In this document: positions 6,262-13,621 of the stretch, one piece after another | How positions within the stretch are numbered: the stretch's first letter is position 1 | Layout of the letters: each line of letters opens with the position of its first letter | Source: Aneurinibacillus sp. REN35 | GTDB taxonomy: Bacteria > Bacillota > Bacilli > Aneurinibacillales > Aneurinibacillaceae | Direction: 5' to 3' | Assembly: GCF_041379945.2 (NCBI RefSeq) | Contig: NZ_JBFTXJ020000025.1 | Coordinates: 1 to 33,798 of the forward strand | DNA: 33,798 nucleotides | Position numbers and translations under genes: made by a program | Notes under the pieces: generated by a model | The model's input: only the letters and a program-made list of their open reading frames with translations | Told to the model about the DNA's origin: nothing | Databases searched by the model: none

Positions 6262-6268
6262 AATTGTA

Positions 6269-7459
6269 ATGGAGAATAAAAATTGGAAACGAAAATTCTT
6301 TGCGATATATATAGGGCAGTTCTTTTCGTTAGTAAGTAGTGCAGCTGTTCAATTTAGTATCATCTGGTGGTTAACAGATACAACAGGTTCACCATTTGTA
6401 TTAACACTAGCAGGATTGGCAGGGTTTTTGCCGCAAGCACTGGTTGGACCTTTTGCAGGAACATTGACGGATCGTTACTCTCGTAAAACAATCATGATCT
6501 GCGCAGATATGGCGGTTGCGCTCGGTAGTTTACTCTTATTTATATCGATGTATATTAGTGATCCCAGTATTGCCTTCGTCATTCTCGTGTTGCTTGTTCG
6601 TTCCCTGGCAACTGCCTTTCATATGCCGGCAATGCAAGCTTCTGTACCATTGCTCGCACCTGAAGAGCATCTTACCAAGGTTGCAGGTTGGAGTCAGATG
6701 GTGAGTTCCATTTCAAATATTGCAGGTCCCGCCGTGGGAATGGCTTTGCTGGCCGTTAGCTCACTTGAGTGGGTGTTATTATTAGATGTTTTGGGTGCTG
6801 TTATTGCGAGCAGCGTTTTACTGTTTATTCGTATCCCAAGGGTACCAGGGATAGAAGAAAAAGCTTATACCAGCTTTATTGCTGACATGAAAGAAGGGTA
6901 CCATGCAATTATGAAGCATCCCGTATTGCTGAAGCTAACCATCATCATGACAGTTGTAGCCGTTCTGTACATTCCTCTTAGCACGTACTTTCCGCTTATG
7001 ACACGTAATTACTTTGAAAAGGGTGTCGTGGAAGCCGGGATCGTCGAAAGTGTTTTTGCGATTGGATTAGTAGTCGGCGGTTTGGTGCTGGGTGTATTAG
7101 GAGATCGTTTCGATAAAATCAACACAATGGCAGTAGGGATAATGCTTATGGGCGTTGCGTTATTCCTTTCTGGTTTGCTCTCGCCATCCCTTTTCTATGT
7201 ATTTGTTGTGTGTAGTGGTCTAGTAGGCATATCGGGTCCCTTATTCTCAGCTCCATTCTATGCTTATATCCAAACGGAAATAGAGATTCATTTACTTGGG
7301 CGAGTATTTAGCTTTGTGACAAGTCTCTCGTTGCTTGCTACACCAATAGGGTATGCGTTAGCTGGAGTAGTGATTGAATTAACAAGTGTAGCCACGCTAT
7401 TTTCTATGGTAGGCATCCTCATTTTTCTCAGTGGAGTTATGGCAATCAAGGCAAAATAG
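6269..7459 (+). CDS. MFS exporter, Mef-like (macrolide efflux family)
   Basis: A 396-residue, about 12-segment major-facilitator antiporter in the cytoplasmic membrane. It resembles Mef(A) along its length: the NWKRKFFAIYIGQFFSL start (Mef: NNWKRKFYAIWAGQAVSL), LVGFLP-like GLAGFLPQALVGP, the motif-A loop DRYSRKTIMICAD, RSLATAFHMPA, LLAPEEHLTKVAG, and a central cytosolic loop MKEGYHAIMKHP. Mef proteins export 14- and 15-membered macrolides with proton influx. The start ATG has AGGAGGT at 6252. It is followed after 12 bases by a leader peptide and then the ABC-F gene, the order of streptococcal mef-msr(D) operons. Sequence divergence from Mef(A) is large, so the drug spectrum is inferred. Confidence 0.85.
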   Translation: MENKNWKRKFFAIYIGQFFSLVSSAAVQFSIIWWLTDTTGSPFVLTLAGLAGFLPQALVGPFAGTLTDRYSRKTIMICADMAVALGSLLLFISMYISDPSIAFVILVLLVRSLATAFHMPAMQASVPLLAPEEHLTKVAGWSQMVSSISNIAGPAVGMALLAVSSLEWVLLLDVLGAVIASSVLLFIRIPRVPGIEEKAYTSFIADMKEGYHAIMKHPVLLKLTIIMTVVAVLYIPLSTYFPLMTRNYFEKGVVEAGIVESVFAIGLVVGGLVLGVLGDRFDKINTMAVGIMLMGVALFLSGLLSPSLFYVFVVCSGLVGISGPLFSAPFYAYIQTEIEIHLLGRVFSFVTSLSLLATPIGYALAGVVIELTSVATLFSMVGILIFLSGVMAIKAK

Positions 7460-7471
7460 GAGGAGAAATCC

Positions 7472-7495
7472 ATGCAATTCTTATTCTTTTTTTGA
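7472..7495 (+). CDS. Second leader peptide, MsrDL-like
   Basis: A seven-residue ORF, MQFLFFF, with a strong AGGAGGAG site that begins at the exporter's stop codon. In streptococcal mef-msr(D) operons a short hydrophobic leader (MsrDL, as I recall MYLIFM) sits at exactly this place and arrests macrolide-bound ribosomes to switch on msr(D). The likeness is in position, length, aromatic/aliphatic content and strong ribosome-binding site, not in exact sequence. Its TGA at 7493-7495 overlaps the first arm (GATACGAGC) of the downstream hairpin set, so a ribosome held at the end of this frame would block that arm. Confidence 0.7.
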   Translation: MQFLFFF

Positions 7496-7564
7496 TACGA
7501 GCTTGAATGACACGCTCGTATCGATTCTACGCTATCGATACGAAATAGAAAAAATTTCGGAGGT
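7494..7564 (+). promoter_or_regulatory. Four-segment RNA switch before the ABC-F gene
   Basis: Segment 1 GATACGAGC (7494-7502) pairs perfectly with segment 2 GCTCGTATC (7514-7522). Segment 2, extended as CGTATCGAT (7517-7525), also pairs perfectly with segment 3 ATCGATACG (7534-7542). Segment 3's end, CGAAAT (7541-7546), can pair with segment 4 ATTTCG (7554-7559), which runs into the ribosome-binding site CGGAGGT (7558-7564). Thus 1:2 plus 3:4 would mask the site, and 2:3 would expose it. No T-run follows any of these hairpins, so translational attenuation is favoured over transcription termination. Confidence 0.75.
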
Positions 7565-7570
7565 AGCAAA

Positions 7571-9025
7571 ATGGAACAACTATGTTTTGAATTAGAAAAG
7601 GTCGAAGTAATCTATTTAGATAAAGAAGTAGTAAAGATTGAAAGGGCAGCTGTACATCAATTTGACCGCATCGGTATCGTCGGAAAAAATGGTGCAGGAA
7701 AAAGCACAATACTAAAGCTACTGGCGGGTATTGTACAGCCATCAAGCGGGAAAGTGAATCGTCATGTGGACTGCGGTTATTTTGAGCAAATTAAAGCTCC
7801 AACAGCCACGGAAGCTGATCCAGCGTTACTCGGAAAATTAAATGTTCCGAAGCATTCCGAATGCTTAAGTGGCGGGGAGCAGACAAGGATGAAACTTGCA
7901 CAAATGTTTACTCATCATTACGAAGCGTTACTTCTGGATGAACCAACAACACATTTGGATCAGGATGGTATTTCGTTTTTGCTTGATGAATTGCATTATT
8001 ACTACGGGGCGCTTATAGTAATTAGTCATGACCGAGCTGTGTTAGATGAACTCGTCACAACAATTTGGGAAGTAGATGAGGGCAGGGTAAACGTTTATTC
8101 AGGAAATTACAGTGAGTACATGGCGCAAAAGCAAATAGAGCAGAAACAGCAAAGCCAAGCGTATGAACAATATATAAAAGAAAAGAGTCGACTGGAAAAA
8201 GCGGCCCGAGAAAAAATGAAAAAGGCTGAAAAAATTGCGCAAGCAGGAAAAATGTCAAAAAAAGAAGCAAGTGCAAAACCAAACCAAATGTTCATGACGA
8301 AATCGAAAGGAACGAGTCAAAAAGCCGTACAGCGGGCAGCCAAAGCGATTGAACATCGAAAGGAAAAGCTTCAGGAAATAGAGGCCGTTAAAGAAGAAAG
8401 ACAAATTATGTTCCGTCAGTCGAAGGCAGTGGAGCTGCACAATAAGTTTCCCATTATGGCTGACAGACTCACTCTCCGTGTGAACGATAAAGTGTTGTTG
8501 GATGAAGTCAGTTTCCAGATGCCGCTGGGTAAAAACATAGCGATTACAGGCAGCAACGGTAGTGGAAAAAGTACATTACTTCACCACATTGCGAACAATG
8601 GTGAGGGTTTAATCATATCACCGAAAGCAAAAATCGGTTACTTCCAACAAATGGGCTATCAATGTACAAGCGATGAAACAGTACTGCAATTTTTGAAAAA
8701 CCGCTCGGAATATGATGAAGGATTTTTACGAAGTGTTTTACATTCCATGCAGTTTGTTGGTACAGATCTATTAAAAAGTGTGAAGTCATTAAGTGGCGGA
8801 GAAGCGATTCGCCTTCAGCTTTGTCAACTTTTCTTAGGGGAATACAACATCTTATTATTAGACGAGCCGACTAACTTTTTAGATATTTATGCTATTGAAG
8901 CGCTAGAGAGGTTTATATCTGCATACGAAGGAACAATTATATTTGTATCCCATGATAAGAAGTTTATAAAAAATATAGCAGATCTCCAGTTCTCTATATT
9001 TGAGAAAAAAATACATGTGCTCTGA
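7571..9025 (+). CDS. ABC-F ribosome-protection protein, Msr-like
   Basis: A 484-residue cytosolic protein with two ATPase domains and no membrane segments. Domain 1 has Walker A GKNGAGKST (38-46), signature LSGGEQTR (99-106) and Walker B/catalytic Glu LLLDEPTTHLD (120-130). Domain 2 has GSNGSGKST (327-335), LSGGEAIR (407-414) and LLLDEPTNFLD (428-438). Between them lies a charged linker (about 185-290) of the antibiotic-resistance type. Matches to Msr(D) include RIGIVGKNGAGKST, SGGEQTRMKLAQ, RFRQSKALELHN-like FRQSKAVELHN and ISPKAKIGYF. Such proteins bind the ribosomal E site and displace macrolides from the exit tunnel. The start at 7571 follows CGGAGGT with seven bases spacing. It is the last gene of the operon. 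Confidence 0.92.
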   Translation: MEQLCFELEKVEVIYLDKEVVKIERAAVHQFDRIGIVGKNGAGKSTILKLLAGIVQPSSGKVNRHVDCGYFEQIKAPTATEADPALLGKLNVPKHSECLSGGEQTRMKLAQMFTHHYEALLLDEPTTHLDQDGISFLLDELHYYYGALIVISHDRAVLDELVTTIWEVDEGRVNVYSGNYSEYMAQKQIEQKQQSQAYEQYIKEKSRLEKAAREKMKKAEKIAQAGKMSKKEASAKPNQMFMTKSKGTSQKAVQRAAKAIEHRKEKLQEIEAVKEERQIMFRQSKAVELHNKFPIMADRLTLRVNDKVLLDEVSFQMPLGKNIAITGSNGSGKSTLLHHIANNGEGLIISPKAKIGYFQQMGYQCTSDETVLQFLKNRSEYDEGFLRSVLHSMQFVGTDLLKSVKSLSGGEAIRLQLCQLFLGEYNILLLDEPTNFLDIYAIEALERFISAYEGTIIFVSHDKKFIKNIADLQFSIFEKKIHVL

Positions 9026-9040
9026 ACATGAGCAAGCTTT

Positions 9041-9077
9041 ATGCCCTTAGATATATTTTGTCTAAGGGTATTTTTTT
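9041..9077 (+). terminator. Rho-independent terminator of the resistance operon
   Basis: ATGCCCTTAGA (9041-9051) pairs with TCTAAGGGTAT (9061-9071), followed by TTTTTTC, 15 bases after the ABC-F stop codon. Confidence 0.9.
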
Positions 9078-9205
9078 CTGCGACGATAGAAGCATTGTTC
9101 TTCAAGAAGAAGTATACTATGAATATTCCCGTAACTTTCAATGAGGACAAAAAGTAAGATTTTTACTAACAGATATCGAGAGTAGAGGAGTAGTGAGGGG
9201 AAGCG

Positions 9206-10150
9206 ATGCGTTCTGCCAATGCGGTCATGTCTTATCCAAGAATAAATGGAATCGTTATGGTTCTTACGGGAGCGGTGTTGTGGGGGATCTCAGGTACGGT
9301 TGCTCAGTATTTGTTTCAACAGCGGGGGTTTAGCCCGGAGTGGTTGGTGGTCATTCGCTTATTATTTTCAGGAATTCTTTTATTAGGGTTTGCTTATCGA
9401 AAAGAAAAGCAGCGCATATGGGGAATCTGGAAAAATAAACGCGATCTTGTAAGCCTTCTGTTGTTCAGCATCTTAGGGATGGTAGCTGTGCAGTATACAT
9501 ATTTTGCAGCTATTCACCACGGAAATGCCGCCACAGCTACCGTGCTTCAATATTTGGCGCCCGTGCTTATTACGTGCTATGTAGCGGTTCGTTCAAAACG
9601 GCTTCCTGTTCTAAAAGAAATAATAGCTGTCGTGTTAGCGCTTTTGGGAACCTTCCTTCTTGTGACACAGGGAAGCATTCATGCGTTATCAATGTCCGGG
9701 TGGGCATTATTTTGGGGACTTCTCTCGGCTGTTTCACTGGCTTTCTATACATTACAGCCCCATAAGCTCCTCGCCGCGTGGGGATCGATGATCGTAGTAG
9801 GATGGGGAATGCTGCTGGGGGGAGTCGGCTTTAGCTTCATTCATCCACCCTGGAGATTTGAAGGCCAATGGTCGACTCCCTCGCTTTTTGCCGTCCTATT
9901 TATCGTTGTATTTGGGACGCTCATTGCTTTTTACTGCTATTTAGAAAGTCTGACCTATCTGAGTGCCTCGGAAGCGAGTTTATTAGCGTGTGCGGAACCG
10001 CTGTCCGCCGCTGTGTTATCAGTCGTATGGCTGCAGGTAGCCTTTGGTCCCGTAGAGTGGGCCGGCACAGCGTGTATTCTAAGTACCATTGTGATTTTAT
10101 CGATGGTGACAGATAAAGAGACGGTAAATTTGAATAGGAAGAAGCGCTAG
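9206..10150 (+). CDS. EamA/DMT-family transporter
   Basis: A 314-residue polytopic protein with about ten membrane segments in two repeated EamA halves. The first half starts VLTGAVLWGISGTVAQYLFQ and ends at GTFLLVTQGS. The second half starts ALFWGLLSAVSLAFYTLQP and ends at CILSTIVILSMV, with the conserved ASLLACAEPLSAAVLSVVWL motif in the penultimate helices. Members export amino acids, nucleotides or drugs, and no substrate can be read here. The start ATG has GAGGGGA upstream. It stands alone between the resistance-operon terminator and its own terminator within the inverted-repeat element. Confidence 0.9.
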   Translation: MRSANAVMSYPRINGIVMVLTGAVLWGISGTVAQYLFQQRGFSPEWLVVIRLLFSGILLLGFAYRKEKQRIWGIWKNKRDLVSLLLFSILGMVAVQYTYFAAIHHGNAATATVLQYLAPVLITCYVAVRSKRLPVLKEIIAVVLALLGTFLLVTQGSIHALSMSGWALFWGLLSAVSLAFYTLQPHKLLAAWGSMIVVGWGMLLGGVGFSFIHPPWRFEGQWSTPSLFAVLFIVVFGTLIAFYCYLESLTYLSASEASLLACAEPLSAAVLSVVWLQVAFGPVEWAGTACILSTIVILSMVTDKETVNLNRKKR

Positions 10151-10152
10151 TT

Positions 10153-10278
10153 GCTGTCTAAAAAGTCCCTTTACGCGTAAAATGCATACAAAACAAAAAG
10201 CCAAGCATGTTGATGTAACAGCATGCTTGGCCTTTTGCTTTATCAAGGCCTTGGCTGAAATATGACTTTTTGGACAGC
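10153..10278. repeat. MITE-like element with 15-bp terminal inverted repeats
   Basis: GCTGTCTAAAAAGTC at 10153-10167 and GACTTTTTGGACAGC at 10264-10278 are inverted copies with one mismatch in 15. They bracket about 126 bp with no gene but a terminator hairpin inside. The ends resemble those of some Bacillales insertion sequences with GTCCAAAAAGTC-type termini. No clear target-site duplication is seen. Confidence 0.5.
10196..10237 (+). terminator. Rho-independent terminator after the EamA gene
   Basis: CCAAGCATG (10201-10209) pairs with CATGCTTGG (10222-10230), extended by AAAAG and CCTTTT flanks that make the hairpin nearly bidirectional. It lies inside the MITE-like inverted repeat. Confidence 0.75.
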
Positions 10279-10519
10279 CACTTTATTTTGGATTATCCTC
10301 GGTTCAAATGACAAAGAAGACATAAAATCGCTCAGATTTCATGAGTATTATTTTGCCTTTTTAGGTTGGGGCAGAGGAAGCATGGTTTGTCTTATTTTCG
10401 TATTTTATAATGGAATAGTTATATATTTGTAGTAAATATATAAAAAAACTAGCATGTAACGTTAAGGGTCCTTTACCACATTTTGTTGACATCCCTACAA
10501 AGCAGGAGGATTCGGTAGC

Positions 10520-11749
10520 ATGAAAGAACTGATTGCAGTCAAGGAAGTCGCACCATTTACAACGCGTTCCGAAGAGTTCAGCCCATACGCCTGGTGCAAG
10601 CAGATGCTGGAGCACAATCCGGTGAGCTATCATGAAGGAACGAATACGTGGAATGTCTTTACATATGAAAATGTGAAGCGTGTGATTAGCGATTACGAAC
10701 ATTTTTCGAGCGTTCGCACCCGTACGACTATTGCGGTTGGTACGGATAGCGAGGACGGCTCTGTACCTGACAAGACCAATATTATTGATGCGGACCCACC
10801 TGAGCACAGAAAACGTCGTTCGCTGTTGTCGGCGGCCTTTACGCCGAGAAGTCTGCAGAATTGGGAGCCCCGTATTCAGGAGATTGTGGATGAACTGATT
10901 GGACAATTGGGGACCGATACTGAGATTGAGATCGTTCAATCGCTGACCAGTCCGCTTCCCATCATCATTATGTCTGATCTGATGGGTGTTCCATCAAAAG
11001 ACCGGCTATTATTTAAAGAATGGGTAGATACGCTGTTTTTGCCGTTTAAGAGAGAAGAGGCGGAAGATATCAATCGCAAGAAGCAGATAGCTGCCAAAGA
11101 ATATTATGAGTATTTATATCCGATCGTGGTAAAGAAAAGACAAAACCCCGCTGATGATATCATATCTGACTTACTGCAGGCAGAGGTGGACGGGGAGACC
11201 TTTACCGATGATGAAGTCGTGCGGACGACGATGCTGATTCTCGGAGCGGGTGTGGAAACGACCAGTCATTTGCTGTCCAGCACGTTTTATTCCTTATTAT
11301 ATGACGATGCGACACTGTATGAGGAATTGCATGATCATCCGGAATGGGTTCCGCAGGCGGTAGAAGAAATGCTCAGATACCGCTTCCAGCTATCTAAAAT
11401 TGATCGTACAGTAAAAAAAGATAACGATCTATTAGGAGTGGAGCTAAAAAAGGGTGATGTTGTGATTGCCTGGCTGAGTGCGGCGAACTTGGACAAAGAC
11501 ATGTTTGAAGATCCGTTCACCGTCAACATTCACCGGCCTACGAACAAGAAGCATGTAACGTTTGGAAACGGGCCGCATTTTTGTCTGGGTGCGCCGCTCG
11601 CCCGTCTGGAAGCAAACATTGCGCTTACGTCCTTTCTCAAAAAGTACTCGCGCATTGAACCGCTTGCTGATTTTAACGTAGAAGATCATCTCACCGATTC
11701 AGCAACCGGTCAAACGCTGGTAACCCTTCCATTTAAGGCGTTTGTATAG
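10520..11749 (+). CDS. Cytochrome P450 (CYP109/CYP107-like)
   Basis: A 409-residue soluble class I bacterial P450, a heme monooxygenase needing ferredoxin or flavodoxin and a reductase in trans. Seen: DADPPEHRKRR (90-100), the I-helix oxygen-activation motif AGVETTSH (243-250), the ExxR pair E283/R286, and the heme-binding loop FGNGPHFCLG with thiolate Cys355. The substrate is unknown; Bacillus relatives (CYP109B1/YjiB) hydroxylate fatty acids, terpenoids and steroids. The start ATG follows GCAGGAGG. It is monocistronic, with no redox partner gene adjacent. Confidence 0.93.
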   Translation: MKELIAVKEVAPFTTRSEEFSPYAWCKQMLEHNPVSYHEGTNTWNVFTYENVKRVISDYEHFSSVRTRTTIAVGTDSEDGSVPDKTNIIDADPPEHRKRRSLLSAAFTPRSLQNWEPRIQEIVDELIGQLGTDTEIEIVQSLTSPLPIIIMSDLMGVPSKDRLLFKEWVDTLFLPFKREEAEDINRKKQIAAKEYYEYLYPIVVKKRQNPADDIISDLLQAEVDGETFTDDEVVRTTMLILGAGVETTSHLLSSTFYSLLYDDATLYEELHDHPEWVPQAVEEMLRYRFQLSKIDRTVKKDNDLLGVELKKGDVVIAWLSAANLDKDMFEDPFTVNIHRPTNKKHVTFGNGPHFCLGAPLARLEANIALTSFLKKYSRIEPLADFNVEDHLTDSATGQTLVTLPFKAFV

Positions 11750-11757
11750 GAATACAC

Positions 11758-11799
11758 AAAGCAGGAGATCAAGATGTATTTGATCTCCTGCTTTTTTTT
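11758..11799 (+). terminator. Rho-independent terminator after the P450
   Basis: AAAGCAGGAGATCAA pairs with TTGATCTCCTGC through a short loop, followed by eight T residues. Confidence 0.92.
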
Positions 11800-11816
11800 G
11801 TGGTATGAAAATACAA

Positions 11817-11844
11817 TTGAACTTTTCTAGTAAATATGTATAAT
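11817..11844 (+). promoter_or_regulatory. Promoter of the polyamine regulator/transport operon
   Basis: TTGAAC (11817-11822) and TATAAT (11839-11844) with a 16-base spacer give a good sigma-A promoter. Start near 11851 leaves an 85-base untranslated region rich in TAAACTT/GTTTACTT words. Confidence 0.65.
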
Positions 11845-11857
11845 AGATGAGGGTTAA

Positions 11858-11919
11858 AAGTAAACTTCAAGTTCAGTAATAATAAACTTTATTGACTATA
11901 TGTTTACTTATTATAAACA
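11858..11919. promoter_or_regulatory. Candidate operator cluster of the XRE-cupin regulator
   Basis: TGTTTA...TAAACA (11901-11919) is an imperfect palindrome. AAGTAAAC at 11858-11865 and its inverse GTTTACTT at 11902-11909, plus TAAACTT at 11861 and 11883, repeat the same half-site. AAGTTTA occurs again at 12479-12485, just before potA. Clustered half-sites downstream of the promoter would suit autoregulation by the regulator encoded next. The site assignment is inference. Confidence 0.4.
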
Positions 11920-11936
11920 AGATTGAGGGCTAGACG

Positions 11937-12479
11937 ATGCAAATCGGAAGAAAGATTAAAAATCTGCGATTGAAAAAAGGATTAACACAGGAAGAGCTTG
12001 GTGAACGTACTGACTTAAGCAAAGGGTACATCTCTCAGCTCGAACGGGATCTAAGCTCGCCTTCCCTTGAGACGTTTTTTGCTATTCTAGAGGTGCTTGG
12101 CTGTACGCCCAAGGAGTTCTTCGATGAAGAGGAACGCAAACAAAAGGTGGTATACAGTGAGGAAGAGCAGACCGCCTTTTATGATGAGGAGCGGGGCTAT
12201 CACATTCAGTGGCTTGTTCCTGAATCAAATGAAAAAGAAATGGAACCGATTCGCCTGACGCTTGAGTCCGGCGGTGAGTTTAAGCAGTTTGAGCCTTCTC
12301 TTGCGGAAACGTTCGCTTATGTGCTGCGCGGACGTATTATGATTCGCCTGGGCAAGCATACGTATTATGCGAAAGCCGGCGAGGCGATTTATTTTCATGC
12401 ATCAGATGAACACCAGATTATAAATGACTACGATGGACAATCGGAGGTACTACTTGTCGCAACGGAGTCGTACTTATAA
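11937..12479 (+). CDS. XRE-family regulator with C-terminal cupin (PuuR-like)
   Basis: A 180-residue transcription factor. Residues 1-65 are a Cro/CI helix-turn-helix (IGRKIKNLRLKKGLTQEELGERTDLSKGYISQLERDLSSPSLETF), and residues about 105-178 form a double-stranded beta-helix cupin (FAYVLRGRIMIRLGKHTYYAKAGEAIYFHASDEHQIIN). This architecture is shared with PuuR and other regulators that sense small metabolites. It directly precedes potABCD with a 35-base gap, so polyamine-responsive control of uptake is the natural reading. The start ATG has GAGGG upstream. It probably represses its own operon through the TTTAC-type sites. Confidence 0.9.
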   Translation: MQIGRKIKNLRLKKGLTQEELGERTDLSKGYISQLERDLSSPSLETFFAILEVLGCTPKEFFDEEERKQKVVYSEEEQTAFYDEERGYHIQWLVPESNEKEMEPIRLTLESGGEFKQFEPSLAETFAYVLRGRIMIRLGKHTYYAKAGEAIYFHASDEHQIINDYDGQSEVLLVATESYL

Positions 12480-12514
12480 AGTTTATTAGTAAATGATGAT
12501 AGGGGGAGGCAGCT

Positions 12515-13621
12515 ATGACAGATCGTACAATTATTCGCTTTGAACATGTAACCAAACAATATGATAATGATCCCGCCGTGCTAGACAACGTGAGCTTTGA
12601 GATTGAGCGTGGTAAATTCTATACACTGCTTGGGCCTTCCGGCTGTGGAAAGACAACGATTCTGCGGTTAATCGCAGGGTTTATTGAACCGTCAAAAGGG
12701 AGCATTTATTTTAACGGAAAAGTGATCAATCATGTGCCTGCCAATGAACGTCAGGTAAACACGGTGTTTCAGGATTATGCGCTGTTTCCTCACCTGAATG
12801 TGTTTGAAAACGTAGCGTTCGGCCTGCGCATCAAAAAGATGAAAAATGCGGAGATTACGGTCAAGGTGCAGGAAGCGCTCCGCTTCGTGAACCTGGAGGG
12901 CTACGAATCGCGCGAAATCAATGAGATGTCAGGCGGACAGCGGCAGCGTGTGGCGATTGCCCGTGCCATCGTGAATGAGCCGGAAGTGATTCTGCTTGAT
13001 GAACCGCTGTCTGCGCTCGATCTGAAGCTTCGCACGGAGATGCAGTATGAACTGCGTGAATTGCAGCGCCGTCTGGGCATTACGTTTATCTTCGTCACGC
13101 ACGATCAAGAAGAAGCGCTGGCGATGTCGGATGAAATATTTGTATTGAACAAAGGGAAAATTCAGCAGAGCGGCACGCCAACCGATATTTATGATGAGCC
13201 GATTAACCGATTTGTGGCGGACTTTATCGGTGAATCGAACATCATTCCCGGCAAGATGATTCAAGATTTCGAAGTAGAGTTTGCCGGGAAGAAATTTGAG
13301 TGTGTGGATCAAGGGCTTAATGTGAACGAGCCAGTCGAAATCGTAATTCGTCCCGAGGATTTGGAGATTACCAAGCATGATCAGGGCAAGTTGAAGGTTC
13401 GTGTCGACTCCCAGCTTTTCCGCGGCGTACACTACGAGATCTCCTGCTATGATGAAGATGGTAATGAATGGCTTGTACACTCCACTAAGAAGGCAACTGT
13501 CGGAGACTGGATCGGCTTGTATTTTGATCCGGAAGCCATTCATGTTATGCGCTTTGGAGAGACGGAAGAGGAATTCGATAAGCGCTTAGAGGCGTATGAT
13601 GAGGTCGAACATGCAGAGTAG
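12515..13621 (+). CDS. potA: Spermidine/putrescine ABC transporter ATP-binding protein PotA
   Basis: The 368-residue ATPase that powers polyamine import. Walker [10 protein letters not shown] (40-48), Q-loop in [11 protein letters not shown], signature MSGGQRQR (138-145), Walker [13 protein letters not shown] (158-169), the switch His in VTHDQEEAL, and a C-terminal TOBE domain from about 235 ([11 protein letters not shown]...VIRPEDLEI). PotA forms a dimer under PotB-PotC. The site AGGGGGAGG is ideal. Its last codons overlap the potB start, implying translational coupling. Confidence 0.95.
   Translation: MTDRTIIRFEHVTKQYDNDPAVLDNVSFEIERGKFYTLLGPSGCGKTTILRLIAGFIEPSKGSIYFNGKVINHVPANERQVNTVFQDYALFPHLNVFENVAFGLRIKKMKNAEITVKVQEALRFVNLEGYESREINEMSGGQRQRVAIARAIVNEPEVILLDEPLSALDLKLRTEMQYELRELQRRLGITFIFVTHDQEEALAMSDEIFVLNKGKIQQSGTPTDIYDEPINRFVADFIGESNIIPGKMIQDFEVEFAGKKFECVDQGLNVNEPVEIVIRPEDLEITKHDQGKLKVRVDSQLFRGVHYEISCYDEDGNEWLVHSTKKATVGDWIGLYFDPEAIHVMRFGETEEEFDKRLEAYDEVEHAE

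Noticed and set aside
6193-6279. 28-codon frame MIGDILDQLVSV... overlapping the exporter start, considered as a further leader peptide
   Set aside because: There is no Shine-Dalgarno sequence before its ATG and no resemblance to known leaders.
10361-10939. 192-codon minus-strand frame at the P450 start
   Set aside because: It is antisense to the P450 N-terminus, which has a good ribosome-binding site and family motifs.
12929-13543. 204-codon minus-strand frame in potA
   Set aside because: It is a shadow of a gene with full ABC motifs.
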